DNA of 64,000 bases, taken from contig LT160592.1 of NCBI GenBank assembly GCA_900049755.1, forward strand, positions 347,836 to 411,835, given 5' to 3'. The position numbers and the translations under genes are program-made. The stretch is from Corynebacterium provencense (GTDB lineage Bacteria > Actinomycetota > Actinomycetes > Mycobacteriales > Mycobacteriaceae). Position 1 is the first letter of the stretch; each line of letters opens with the position of its first letter. Shown piece after piece: positions 52,409-61,418 of the stretch. The notes under the pieces are model-generated. The model had not been told where the DNA came from. It saw only the letters and a list, made by a program, of their open reading frames with translations, and ran no database searches.

Positions 52409-53371
52409 CTACCTGTTACGTTCCACGACCTCTGCGAGCAGTCCGTCCAGGATGTCCTTCTCGCTGACGGTGATCGTCCTGATCCCCTGTTCCAGGAACC
52501 TGGTGGCCACAGCGTCGACGATGACGCAGCCGCCACCGATCACGTCCGCCCTGCCGGGGTCGACCACGGGGCTGGTGTTGCGCGCTGCGACGGAGTCCGC
52601 CAGCACACGGCGTGCGGTCGCTCTCAGGCCCTCCAGGGGGATGACCGCCATGTGGGTACGGTCTGGGTCGTAGGACTCCAGCCCCAGGTGCAGCGCGGCC
52701 AGTGTGGTCATTGTTCCGGCGACGCCGACCACCCGGGTGACCCGGGTGAAGTCCACGTCGGCGGACGCCTGCACCAGCTGGTCGGCGACGTACCGGCCCG
52801 CCTCCCCGATCTCCTGGGCGGTCGGTGGATCAGAGTGGAGGAACCTCTCGGTCAGTCTCACACAGCCCATGCGGGTCGAACAGACTCCCCCGCTCCCGGC
52901 GTCCACGACGAACTCTGTGGAGCCTCCGCCCAGATCCATGACGAGGACGCCGCTGTCGCGTCCGGAGATTCCGCCCCTGTCGAGGTCCAGTACCGCCCCC
53001 GCGAAGGACAGTTCCGCCTCCCGGACCCCGGAGATGACCTCTGCCCGGGCACCGGGGCGGATTCGGCCGAGATGCCGTGCGGTCATGTCGAAGAACTGCC
53101 CACGGTTGCCGGCGTCCCTGGTCGCTGAGGTGGCGCCCATGATCACGTCGGTGACGCCGGCCTCGACCATCCTGTCGGTGTAGTGCGCGAGCGCGGCGTC
53201 CACTCTCTGAAGTGCCTCGTCCGCGAACCGACCGGTGGCGTCGACCCCCTGCCCCAGGCGGACAATGATGTTCTCCCGGTCCAGCTCGGTGAGGGTGCCG
53301 TCAGTTCCGACGTCCGAGATGAGCAGGCGTATCGAATTTGTTCCGCAGTCGACGGCGGCGAATGCGCTCAC
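52409..53371 (-). CDS. ppx2: Exopolyphosphatase / Ppx-GppA family phosphatase
   Basis: A 320-residue ASKHA-fold phosphatase that releases phosphate from polyphosphate or pppGpp. VDCGTNSIRLLI (phosphate 1 loop, about 7-18), MGATSATRDAGNR and MDLGGGSTEFV (phosphate 2) are intact. It lacks the C-terminal HD-like domain of longer Ppx proteins, like the actinobacterial Ppx2. ATG 53371 overlaps the DUF501 stop by 4 nt, and the order eno-ftsB-DUF501-ppx matches Rv1023-Rv1026. Confidence 0.92.
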   Translation of the reverse strand: MSAFAAVDCGTNSIRLLISDVGTDGTLTELDRENIIVRLGQGVDATGRFADEALQRVDAALAHYTDRMVEAGVTDVIMGATSATRDAGNRGQFFDMTARHLGRIRPGARAEVISGVREAELSFAGAVLDLDRGGISGRDSGVLVMDLGGGSTEFVVDAGSGGVCSTRMGCVRLTERFLHSDPPTAQEIGEAGRYVADQLVQASADVDFTRVTRVVGVAGTMTTLAALHLGLESYDPDRTHMAVIPLEGLRATARRVLADSVAARNTSPVVDPGRADVIGGGCVIVDAVATRFLEQGIRTITVSEKDILDGLLAEVVERNR

Positions 53372-53925
53372 CTCAGTGCACCTTCCTCGTCGAAGGCCTC
53401 TGCAACGGAGGTACCCAGGTCCTCCGGGGTGGGCCAGTCCCGGGGTATCGCCGTCCCCGACAATTTCGGGTTGTTCGCCGCGGCCAGTGCCACCGCCTCC
53501 GTGCCGAGACGGAACCGGTCAGGCCCCTCCGCCAGCGCATAGGCGATGAGCACGTGCAGGCACTTCACCCTGTCCGGCATTCCTCCTCCGGAGAAACCGG
53601 TCCCCAGGTCCTCGATGGCATTGCGTTCGGCGAGGTAGTGCTCGTGGGCGGCGAGGTAGTCTGCCGCCAACGCAGTGTCCCTTCCCAACCTGTCCTGCAT
53701 GGTGCGCATCACCCCCGCGACCTCCAGTCGTGAGGCTTCGGCGGTCAGACGCGGATCCGTGAGGTAGTAGAGGGTGGGGAACGGGGTTCCGTCGGGGAGT
53801 CTCGGAGCGGTCTTCACCACGGCGGGCTGGCCGTCAGGGGTCCGGTAGGAGACCTCGAGGGCTCCGCGGGGTTCCCGGCCCAGCTGCCGGGACATGGTCT
53901 CGAGGTCCTTGTCGGACACGCTCAT
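53368..53925 (-). CDS. DUF501 family protein
   Basis: A 185-residue cytoplasmic protein. FPTLYYLTDPRLTAEASRLE and a Cys/His-containing CLHVLIAYAL are the conserved DUF501 parts; FSGGGMPDRVKCLH may bind a metal. No function is established to my knowledge. It is coupled to ppx2 by a 4-nt overlap and follows ftsB by 47 nt in the eno-ftsB-DUF501-ppx2 row. Confidence 0.87.
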   Translation of the reverse strand: MSVSDKDLETMSRQLGREPRGALEVSYRTPDGQPAVVKTAPRLPDGTPFPTLYYLTDPRLTAEASRLEVAGVMRTMQDRLGRDTALAADYLAAHEHYLAERNAIEDLGTGFSGGGMPDRVKCLHVLIAYALAEGPDRFRLGTEAVALAAANNPKLSGTAIPRDWPTPEDLGTSVAEAFDEEGALR

Positions 53926-53972
53926 CTGCTGCTCTTCTCTCGGTTCATACTCGGACTGTCACTGTCAGACTG

Positions 53973-54566
53973 TCACTGCTGCGGATCCGCACCGGGGTCG
54001 ACGGGCAGGTTGGGGGATTCACCTGACGGCGGCGGGGTGGAATCCTCCCCGCCCCCCGCGGCCGGCTCCGGCGGAGTGGCGACAGCGCCCCACAGGCGGC
54101 TGTACCACGGCTTCTCCGGTTCAGGGGTTTCTTCGACCTCACCCGGGACGTAGTCCGCCCCGGAACTGATGTCAGGGTCCATGAGACGGTATGCGGTCTC
54201 CCCTGGCTCGACAAGACCGAGACGGGTACGCGCCTGCTCCCTGACATAGGCCTCGCTGCCGTACCTGGCGATCTCCTCGGTCAACGCCTGCTTCTCGGCT
54301 TCCTGACTCTCGATCGTGGCATTGACCTCCGCGATCGCCGCCCGCTGTTCGAAGAAGTTGCGCAGCGGGGTGGCAACTGACACGACAACCGCCGCCAGGA
54401 CGAGGACCGAGACAGCGACAACCACCGGGTTCACCGAGCTTTTCAGCTGGACGAACGACCGTGCGACCTTACGCGGGGCGTCCTTCGCCGCCCGTACCCG
54501 ACGGGTCCGCTCCTCAGTGGACTTCGGGGCGGGCAGGTGGTCTGACCGGTCCGGGGTTTCTTCCAT
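53973..54566 (-). CDS. ftsB: FtsB/DivIC septum formation initiator
   Basis: A 197-residue divisome protein. A basic cytoplasmic tail (about 1-45) precedes one transmembrane helix (VVVAVSVLVLAAVVVSVA, about 47-65) and a periplasmic coiled coil, then the conserved YVREQARTRLGLVEPGETAY that contacts FtsL/FtsQ partners. The C-terminal 60 residues are Pro/Glu-rich. Actinobacterial members are longer than the E. coli protein, as here. It lies 27 nt downstream of eno on the same strand. Confidence 0.92.
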   Translation of the reverse strand: MEETPDRSDHLPAPKSTEERTRRVRAAKDAPRKVARSFVQLKSSVNPVVVAVSVLVLAAVVVSVATPLRNFFEQRAAIAEVNATIESQEAEKQALTEEIARYGSEAYVREQARTRLGLVEPGETAYRLMDPDISSGADYVPGEVEETPEPEKPWYSRLWGAVATPPEPAAGGGEDSTPPPSGESPNLPVDPGADPQQ

Positions 54567-54593
54567 ACCCCGGAATACTAGCCTGTCCCCGGA

Positions 54594-55883
<1,290 letters not shown>

Positions 55884-55923
55884 TCAGCCTCCTCGGCTGG
55901 ATGAAGGAGCGGGAGATAGTTCG

Positions 55924-55937
55924 GGAACCATTGTTCC
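55924..55937. promoter_or_regulatory. Inverted repeat GGAAC-CATT-GTTCC upstream of eno
   Basis: A perfect 5-4-5 repeat in the eno promoter region, close to the CTATCT/AACTAT -10-like sequence. A regulatory role is possible but unproven. Confidence 0.3.
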
Positions 55938-55975
55938 ACAGCCACCCGGGTGTCATGCCAGGGACCGGGCAGGGG

Positions 55976-56644
55976 CTAGGCAGGGGCCTGTCCCACCGCG
56001 TAGTTCGCCGCGGCGTCCCGGACCCCTGTCAGGTACTCCTCCGACCGGTTGTAGGCGTAAACCGCCTCACTCCACCCTTCGGGGGTGTCGAGGTCCCGGT
56101 CCCCCGAGCACAGTAGTCTACCTGCGGCAACTGCCGCATCCCGGATGTTCTGGGGGTCACCGCCGTCGCCGAACATGCGCCAGGAGTCCGGGAGGAACTG
56201 CAGCGGTCCGACCGCCCGGTCGAAGTGCCGGTCGCCGTCGAGCCTTCCTCTGTCCGTGTCAGGGATGCGCATGAAACCGCCCGTACCGTCGAGCCGGGGA
56301 CCGATGATGGCACCGTCGACGACACCGTAGGTTCCGTGGTGGCTCTCGTTGTACCCCAGTCCTGCGAGGGTGTTCCACCGGAGATTGCAGCCCGGGTGCT
56401 CCTCGACCGCCCTGGCTGCCCCGGTGAGGTACGCGAGCAGGAATTCTTCAGGGATGCCCAGTCTGTCCGCGGTGTCGGACACTGCCGCAGGATCATCCGG
56501 GTCCAGGGGTGCCGCGGCAGCGGGGGGTACGGACTCCGGAACGGCGGAACGCTCCGGTGCCGGGGTGCTGCGCGCCCCGACCACGACACCGCCGACAACC
56601 ACGACGAGCAGCAGTGCGAACAGTACTCCTGCCGCTCTGTTCAC
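55976..56644 (-). CDS. Lytic transglycosylase-like secreted protein (LpqU type)
   Basis: A 222-residue exported protein. An N-terminal hydrophobic helix (AAGVLFALLLVVVVGGVVVGA, about 4-24) acts as signal or anchor. The catalytic region LAGLGYNESHHGTYG carries the Glu of soluble lytic transglycosylases, and AVGPLQFLPDSW is a second family motif. It cleaves peptidoglycan glycans. Unlike mycobacterial LpqU no lipobox Cys is seen. GTG 56644 overlaps the mntR stop by 4 nt. Its place before eno matches Rv1022. Confidence 0.88.
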   Translation of the reverse strand: MNRAAGVLFALLLVVVVGGVVVGARSTPAPERSAVPESVPPAAAAPLDPDDPAAVSDTADRLGIPEEFLLAYLTGAARAVEEHPGCNLRWNTLAGLGYNESHHGTYGVVDGAIIGPRLDGTGGFMRIPDTDRGRLDGDRHFDRAVGPLQFLPDSWRMFGDGGDPQNIRDAAVAAGRLLCSGDRDLDTPEGWSEAVYAYNRSEEYLTGVRDAAANYAVGQAPA

Positions 56645-57339
56645 TCCGCCTCCCTGCACAGCACGGCGTCCAGGGACGCGCGGGACAACTGGACCTCTGC
56701 CGCGCCTCCCGCGGTGAGGACACGGACCGTGGCCATGTCCGGGTACGGCCGCTCCCCCACCTCAATCACCGCCCCGGGGAGGACGCCGTGGTCCTCCAGG
56801 TAGCGCAGCAGGGCCCCGTCACGGTCACTGACCCTGTCGACGTACAGGCGGTCACCCACCTGCGCACCGGAGAGCGGGACCGTGGCGGACTCCTCCACCC
56901 TGCCCTCGGGATCGGGGATCGGGTCGCCGTGCGGGTCGCGGTCGGGGTGGCCCATCGCCGCGTCAATGCGGGTTATGAACAAGTCCGAGACCGCGTGTTC
57001 GAGCACCTCTGCCTCGTTATGGACCTCGTCACGGGCGTAGCCGAGCTCCCGCTGGAGATAGGTCTCGATGAGCCGGTGGCGCCGGACCATCTGCAGTGCG
57101 AGGCGACGCCCCTCCTCCGACAGGGTGATGTCGCCGTAGGGCGCGTGCACCACCAGCCCCTCAGCGACGAGACGTTTGACCGCCTCGGATGCCGTGGATC
57201 TGCGTTGTCCCAGTTCAGCGGCCAGGGTCGACAGGGTGGCTCCACCGTAGTTTCCGGTTCCGGCGCGGCCCCACTCCTGAAGATCGTAGATCTTCTTCAG
57301 GTAGTCCTGGGACCGGTCGGGGAGTTCGGAGACATGCAT
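56641..57339 (-). CDS. mntR: MntR-type manganese-dependent regulator
   Basis: A 232-residue DtxR-family repressor with winged helix, dimerisation domain and C-terminal FeoA-like domain. Its metal ligands are Mn-type: D12 in place of Met10 and E111 in place of Cys102, with E114 and H115. The Mn-type ABC importer at 58926 was its divergent neighbour before the IS inserted. ATG 57339 follows the -10 TAAACT by 7 nt; that hexamer is now part of the left IS target duplication, so upstream promoter DNA has been replaced. Confidence 0.9.
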   Translation of the reverse strand: MHVSELPDRSQDYLKKIYDLQEWGRAGTGNYGGATLSTLAAELGQRRSTASEAVKRLVAEGLVVHAPYGDITLSEEGRRLALQMVRRHRLIETYLQRELGYARDEVHNEAEVLEHAVSDLFITRIDAAMGHPDRDPHGDPIPDPEGRVEESATVPLSGAQVGDRLYVDRVSDRDGALLRYLEDHGVLPGAVIEVGERPYPDMATVRVLTAGGAAEVQLSRASLDAVLCREAE

Positions 57340-57346
57340 GGCGGGC

Positions 57347-57352
57347 AGTTTA
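57347..57352 (-). promoter_or_regulatory. -10 box of mntR inside the IS target duplication
   Basis: TAAACT (reading 57352 to 57347) ends 7 nt before ATG 57339. It is within the AGTTTACC duplication, so the -10 survives while the former -35 region now lies 1.45 kb away. Confidence 0.5.
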
Positions 57353-57354
57353 CC
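57347..57354. repeat. Left target-site duplication AGTTTACC
   Basis: Eight bases directly before the left inverted repeat, identical to 58810-58817. The perfect match indicates a recent, unrearranged insertion. Confidence 0.95.
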
Positions 57355-57382
57355 GGCTCTTCGCGGTTCGGAGTGCGTAGAT
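57355..57382. repeat. Left terminal inverted repeat of the IS
   Basis: Begins GGCTCTTCGCGG. It mismatches the right repeat at positions 9, 12, 15, 16 and 25. Confidence 0.93.
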
Positions 57383-57482
57383 AGCTGAAGGGCGGGACGC
57401 GGGGTGGTACAACATACAGAGGCCCTGGCCGGTACAAGATGAGAGTTGCGAAGCTTCCATCTGACCGAACCAGGACCCTACC

Positions 57483-58796
57483 GTGCACCCTACTGGCAAC
57501 CTCGTCGCCGACACCATCTGCCGCACCGCAGAACTCGGTCTGACGATCACCGATGCCGCCGACGCCGGCACCCTCACCATCATCAACGCCGAGCCGGTGG
57601 ACGTAGCCGACACCTGCCCGGACTGCGCGATGTCTGGGGTGAAGCGGGACCACATCCGACGTCGACTCGTCGACCTACCGGTCGTGGGGTTCCCCACCCG
57701 CCTGAACGTCCGGGTACCCCGCTTCACATGCACCAACCCCACCTGCAGCAGGAAGATCTTCCAGACCTCACTGGCCTGCGCTGACGACGGGGCGAAACTC
57801 ACCCACCGGGTGACCCGCTGGATCCTCCAACGCCTCGCCATCGACCGTATGAGCGTGGCCGCCACGGCGAAGGCTCTCGGAATCGGCTGGGAGTTGGTCA
57901 ATACCGTCGCCGTCACCGCGGCCCGGAGCATGGTCTACGCTGACCCCTCCCACCTGGCTGGGGTCCGGGTCCTCGGCGTCGATGAGCACGTCTGGAAACA
58001 CACCCGCCGACCCGGCGAGCCGTCTTCGATGGTCACCGTGCTGGTGGACCTGACCCCGCTGACCGACGGGGCAGGCCCGGCACGTCTGATCGACATGCGC
58101 CCGGGGCGGTCCGCAGACGTCCTGAAAACCTGGCTGGGTGAGCGGGACCCGGACTTCCGGGCCGGGGTGCAGGTCGTGACGATGGACGGGTTCACCGGCT
58201 ACGCCACCGCCGTCGACCACTCTCTCCCTGCGGCGCGCAAAGTCATGGACCCGTTCCACGTCGTCCACCTGGCTGCAGAGAAGCTCAGCGGGTGTCGGCA
58301 ACGCCTGCAGCGAGAAACCACCGGACGTCGGGGGCAGAAAGACGATCCGCTGTACAAGCACCGCCGGGCGCTGCTGACCAGGACCGATTTCCTCACCGAC
58401 CGGCAGCGCCAGCGCCTGGATCGGCTGTGGGACACCGACGATGACTACGTCGCGTTGCAGGTGACCTGGGAGTTCTACCAGGACCTGGTCAGTGCCTATG
58501 GTCAGCCGGACAGAGCGCGGGGCAAGAAGTTGATGGGCAGGGTGATCGGCACCCTGCGCAAGGGCCTACCGACGGGGCTGGAGGAGCTGGCGCAACTCGG
58601 CCGGACCCTGTGGCGCCGACGGCACGACATCCTGGCGTACTTCGATATCGGCGCATCCAACGGTCCGGTCGAGGCCATCAACGGCAGGCTGGAGCATCTA
58701 CGCGGCATCGCCCTAGGGTTCAGGAACCTCGACCACTACATCTTGCGGTCGCTGATCCACTCCGGCCAGCTGCAGGACCGGATCAACGCACTCTAA
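57483..58796 (+). CDS. ISL3 family transposase
   Basis: A 437-residue DDE transposase, uninterrupted. An N-terminal zinc-finger-like Cys set (CPDC near 45-48, CTNPTC near 83-88) and a helix-turn-helix (MSVAATAKALGIGWELVNT) precede the catalytic core: D in LGVDEHVWK, D in TMDGFTGYA, E in NGPVEAINGRLEHLRG. The final part overlaps the right inverted repeat. Start GTG 57483. The copy looks functional. Confidence 0.96.
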   Translation: MHPTGNLVADTICRTAELGLTITDAADAGTLTIINAEPVDVADTCPDCAMSGVKRDHIRRRLVDLPVVGFPTRLNVRVPRFTCTNPTCSRKIFQTSLACADDGAKLTHRVTRWILQRLAIDRMSVAATAKALGIGWELVNTVAVTAARSMVYADPSHLAGVRVLGVDEHVWKHTRRPGEPSSMVTVLVDLTPLTDGAGPARLIDMRPGRSADVLKTWLGERDPDFRAGVQVVTMDGFTGYATAVDHSLPAARKVMDPFHVVHLAAEKLSGCRQRLQRETTGRRGQKDDPLYKHRRALLTRTDFLTDRQRQRLDRLWDTDDDYVALQVTWEFYQDLVSAYGQPDRARGKKLMGRVIGTLRKGLPTGLEELAQLGRTLWRRRHDILAYFDIGASNGPVEAINGRLEHLRGIALGFRNLDHYILRSLIHSGQLQDRINAL

Positions 58797-58809
58797 ATCG
58801 AGAAGAGCC
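58782..58809. repeat. Right terminal inverted repeat of the IS
   Basis: Read outward-in on the minus strand it begins GGCTCTTCTCGA. It overlaps the last codons of the transposase gene. Confidence 0.93.
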
Positions 58810-58817
58810 AGTTTACC
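58810..58817. repeat. Right target-site duplication AGTTTACC
   Basis: Identical to 57347-57354. Confidence 0.95.
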
Positions 58818-58863
58818 CGAGCCCTGCCCTGTTTCTCTGTGTGATCCTGCCGTCGTCCAGGAA

Positions 58864-58892
58864 GCGGAACGTACTGTATATTAAAGTTCCGC
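58864..58892. promoter_or_regulatory. Promoter and candidate operator of the Mn importer operon
   Basis: GCGGAAC (58864-58870) and GTTCCGC (58886-58892) form a perfect 7-bp inverted repeat around a 15-bp AT-rich spacer that contains -10 TATATT (58877-58882). A regulator bound here would cover the -10. MntR is the obvious candidate, by position only. Confidence 0.5.
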
Positions 58893-58925
58893 TCACCGAA
58901 CTTCCGAAGTCAGAAGGATGAATTA

Positions 58926-59834
58926 ATGTCACTGCCCCTCCGACGTGCCCTTGCGGGCCTCGGCCTTTCCGCCTCCGTCGTCGCCGGCCTCACCGCCTGC
59001 GGTTCCGGTTCCGAAGACTCCACCGATGTACTGGCCACGTTCACGATTCTCGCGGACATGACCCGTGCCGTCGCCGGGGACGCCGTCACCGTCACCTCCC
59101 TGACCCGGCCCGGCGCGGAGGTCCACGGCTATGACCCGACTCCGGGGGACATCCGGGCGGCAGCCGAGGCAGACCTGGTGATAGCCAACGGCTTCGGACT
59201 GGAGAAATGGCTCGACAAGCTGGTGGCGGACTCCGACGCGACCCGCGTCACCGCCACCGACGGAATCACGCCCGTCAACATCGAGGGCACCGACGACCCC
59301 AACCCCCACGCCTGGATGAGCCCGGCGCTCGCCAAGGTGTACGTCGACAACATCACCACGGCCCTCACCGAGCGTTTCCCCGGTGACGCCGACACCTTCC
59401 GCACCAACGCGTCCTCTTACAAGGACCAGCTCGACGAGGTCGACCGGACCATGCAGGACGGTCTGTCACGGCTGCCCGCCAACCAGCGTGCCCTTCAGAC
59501 CTGCGAGGGCGCTTTCAGTTATCTCACCCGCGAGGCGGGGATGTCGGAGAGCTACATCTGGCCGGTGAACTCCGACCAGGAGATCACCCCCACCCAGATC
59601 CGTGACGCCGCGACCTTCGTCAAGGACAACGACGTCCCCGCCGTCTTCTGTGAGTCCACCGTGGAACCCGGCCCCAAGGAACAGCTGATCCGCGAGACCG
59701 GCGCCGCCGACGGCGGAACACTCTACGTGGACTCCCTCACCGAGGAAGGCGGCGACGCCCCGACCTACCTCGACCTGATCAGGTACGACACGGAGACCAT
59801 CATCTCCGGTCTCAGCCGGGGTGGTCGGCAGTGA
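58926..59834 (+). CDS. mntA: Manganese-type ABC transporter substrate-binding lipoprotein
   Basis: A 302-residue cluster A-I binding protein. A lipoprotein signal ends at the lipobox LTAC with C25. Metal ligands by position are H67 (AEVHGYDP), H128 (NPHAW), E194 (TCEGAFSYL) and D269 (YVDSL). The His-His-Glu-Asp set is that of Mn binders such as PsaA/MntC, whereas zinc binders have a third His instead of Glu. AGAAGGA precedes ATG 58926. Its stop overlaps the ATPase gene by 4 nt. Confidence 0.93.
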   Translation: MSLPLRRALAGLGLSASVVAGLTACGSGSEDSTDVLATFTILADMTRAVAGDAVTVTSLTRPGAEVHGYDPTPGDIRAAAEADLVIANGFGLEKWLDKLVADSDATRVTATDGITPVNIEGTDDPNPHAWMSPALAKVYVDNITTALTERFPGDADTFRTNASSYKDQLDEVDRTMQDGLSRLPANQRALQTCEGAFSYLTREAGMSESYIWPVNSDQEITPTQIRDAATFVKDNDVPAVFCESTVEPGPKEQLIRETGAADGGTLYVDSLTEEGGDAPTYLDLIRYDTETIISGLSRGGRQ

Positions 59835-60544
59835 CCGGTGAGACCACCTGTGCGATCTCCGTCTCCGGCCTGTCGGTGCACTACGGCACCGTCCACGCTC
59901 TCGACAACGTGAACCTCAGCCTCGACCACGGCAAGGTCCACGGCCTCATCGGCACCAACGGTTCAGGAAAATCCACCCTGTTCAACACCCTGATGGGAGA
60001 GACCTCACCGACCTCCGGAACCGTGGTGCTCAGCGACCGCCGCGAACGGCGGGTCGCCTACGTACCCCAGTCGGAGCATGTCGACTGGAACTTCCCCCTC
60101 AGTGTGCACGAAGTGGTCATGACGGGACGTTACGGCCACATGGGAATGCTGCGCCACCCCTCCGCAGCTGACCGGGACGCGGTCACCGGGGCACTGGAGC
60201 GCACCGACCTGACCGACCTGGCGGACCGGCAGATCGGACAACTCTCCGGCGGTCAGAAGAAGCGGGCCTTCGTTGCCCGGGGGCTCGCCCAACAGGCCAG
60301 GACCCTCCTGCTCGACGAACCTTTCGCCGGAGTGGACGCGGTCAGCCAGGACACCATTGTCCGCCTCCTCCACGAACTCGCCGCCGACGGCGCCTGCATC
60401 CTCATATCCACCCACGACCTCGCATCGGTGGAGCACCTGTGCGACACCGTGACCATGCTGCGCGGCAGTGTTGTCGCGCACGGCTCCCCCGCCGACGTCA
60501 TGACCACCGACAATCTGCTCAAGACCTTCGGAATGGCGGCCTGA
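59831..60544 (+). CDS. mntB: Manganese-type ABC transporter ATPase
   Basis: A 237-residue ABC ATPase that powers metal uptake. Walker A GTNGSGKST (about 36-44), Q-loop YVPQSEHVDW, signature LSGGQKKR, Walker B LLLDEPFAGVD and the switch His in STHDLAS are intact; VDWNFPLSVHEVVMTGRYG is typical of the Mn/Zn/Fe chelate group. GTG 59831 overlaps the preceding stop (coupled), and the permease starts 1 nt after its stop. Confidence 0.95.
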   Translation: MTGETTCAISVSGLSVHYGTVHALDNVNLSLDHGKVHGLIGTNGSGKSTLFNTLMGETSPTSGTVVLSDRRERRVAYVPQSEHVDWNFPLSVHEVVMTGRYGHMGMLRHPSAADRDAVTGALERTDLTDLADRQIGQLSGGQKKRAFVARGLAQQARTLLLDEPFAGVDAVSQDTIVRLLHELAADGACILISTHDLASVEHLCDTVTMLRGSVVAHGSPADVMTTDNLLKTFGMAA

Positions 60545-60545
60545 G

Positions 60546-61418
60546 ATGCTCACCTACGAATTCATCCAGCGGGCACTGCTCGCATCCACGGTCACTGCGG
60601 TCATCGCCGGGGTGCTGTCGTGCTGGCTCGTCCTGATCGGCTGGTCCCTCATGGGCGACGCCGTCTCCCACGCTGTCCTCCCCGGCGTCGTCATCTCCTA
60701 CATCCTCGGCTGGCCCTTCGCCGTCGGAGCACTCATCGCGGCCCTGCTCGCGGTGAGCCTGGTCGGAACCGTCCGCGAGAAAACCACCCTCAAGGGCGAC
60801 ACCGCCATCGGAGTCGTGTTCACCGCACTGTTTGCTCTCGGCCTTGTCCTCATATCCGTCACTCCGGCCGGCACCAACCTCCAGGAGATCCTCTTCGGTA
60901 ACCTCCTCGGCATCTCGCAGGACGCCCTGGTCCAGGTCATCATCTTCGGGGTCGTCGCCTTCGCCGTCATGGTCACGCTGCGCCGCGACATCACCGCCTG
61001 GGCATTCGACCCCGCCCACGCGCGCGCCGTCGGACTGCACACCGGGCGGATCCGGTGGGCCGTCATGATCTGCCTCGCACTCGTGGTCGTCGCATCCATG
61101 CAGGCCGTCGGCGTCATCCTCGTCGTCGCCCTCCTCATCACCCCCGGAGCCACCGCGTACCTGCTGACCCGGAGGATCAGCCGGATGCTCGTGATATCGC
61201 CGCTGGTCGCCTGGGTCAGCTCAGTGGCGGGAATCTGGCTGAGCTACCACTTCGACGTCTCCGCCGGTGGAACGATCATTCTCTTCCAGGCGGGCGTGTT
61301 CATGCTGGTGTACCTGTTCGCGCCCCGGGAAGGGCTGGTCACCGCTCCCCTGCTTCAACGTCGGCGGGCCGCCCGGGCGCTGACAGCCGCTGTTCCAGCA
61401 CTCGACGGAACGCGTTGA
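60546..61418 (+). CDS. mntC: Manganese-type ABC transporter permease (ABC-3 family)
   Basis: A 290-residue inner-membrane permease with eight to nine hydrophobic helices. SWSLMGDAVSHAVLPGVVISYILG-like region (near residues 35-58) with the DAxSHxxLPG motif and GNLLGIS are hallmarks of the ABC-3 family for Mn/Zn. It completes the three-gene importer, with no accessory gene. Its 3' end overlaps the 3' end of mazG on the other strand by 80 bp, so the two transcripts are mutually antisense there. Confidence 0.94.
   Translation: MLTYEFIQRALLASTVTAVIAGVLSCWLVLIGWSLMGDAVSHAVLPGVVISYILGWPFAVGALIAALLAVSLVGTVREKTTLKGDTAIGVVFTALFALGLVLISVTPAGTNLQEILFGNLLGISQDALVQVIIFGVVAFAVMVTLRRDITAWAFDPAHARAVGLHTGRIRWAVMICLALVVVASMQAVGVILVVALLITPGATAYLLTRRISRMLVISPLVAWVSSVAGIWLSYHFDVSAGGTIILFQAGVFMLVYLFAPREGLVTAPLLQRRRAARALTAAVPALDGTR

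Larger units (their letters stand above)
57355..58809 (+). mobile_element. ISL3-family insertion sequence (IS31831-like), 1455 bp
   Basis: Imperfect terminal inverted repeats of 28 bp (57355-57382 and 58782-58809) match at 23 positions; both begin GGCTCTTC and share GAGTGCGT. One intact transposase gene, an 8-bp target duplication and the 1455-bp length fit the corynebacterial ISL3 elements IS31831 and IS13869. The element sits between mntR and the Mn importer genes. Confidence 0.95.
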
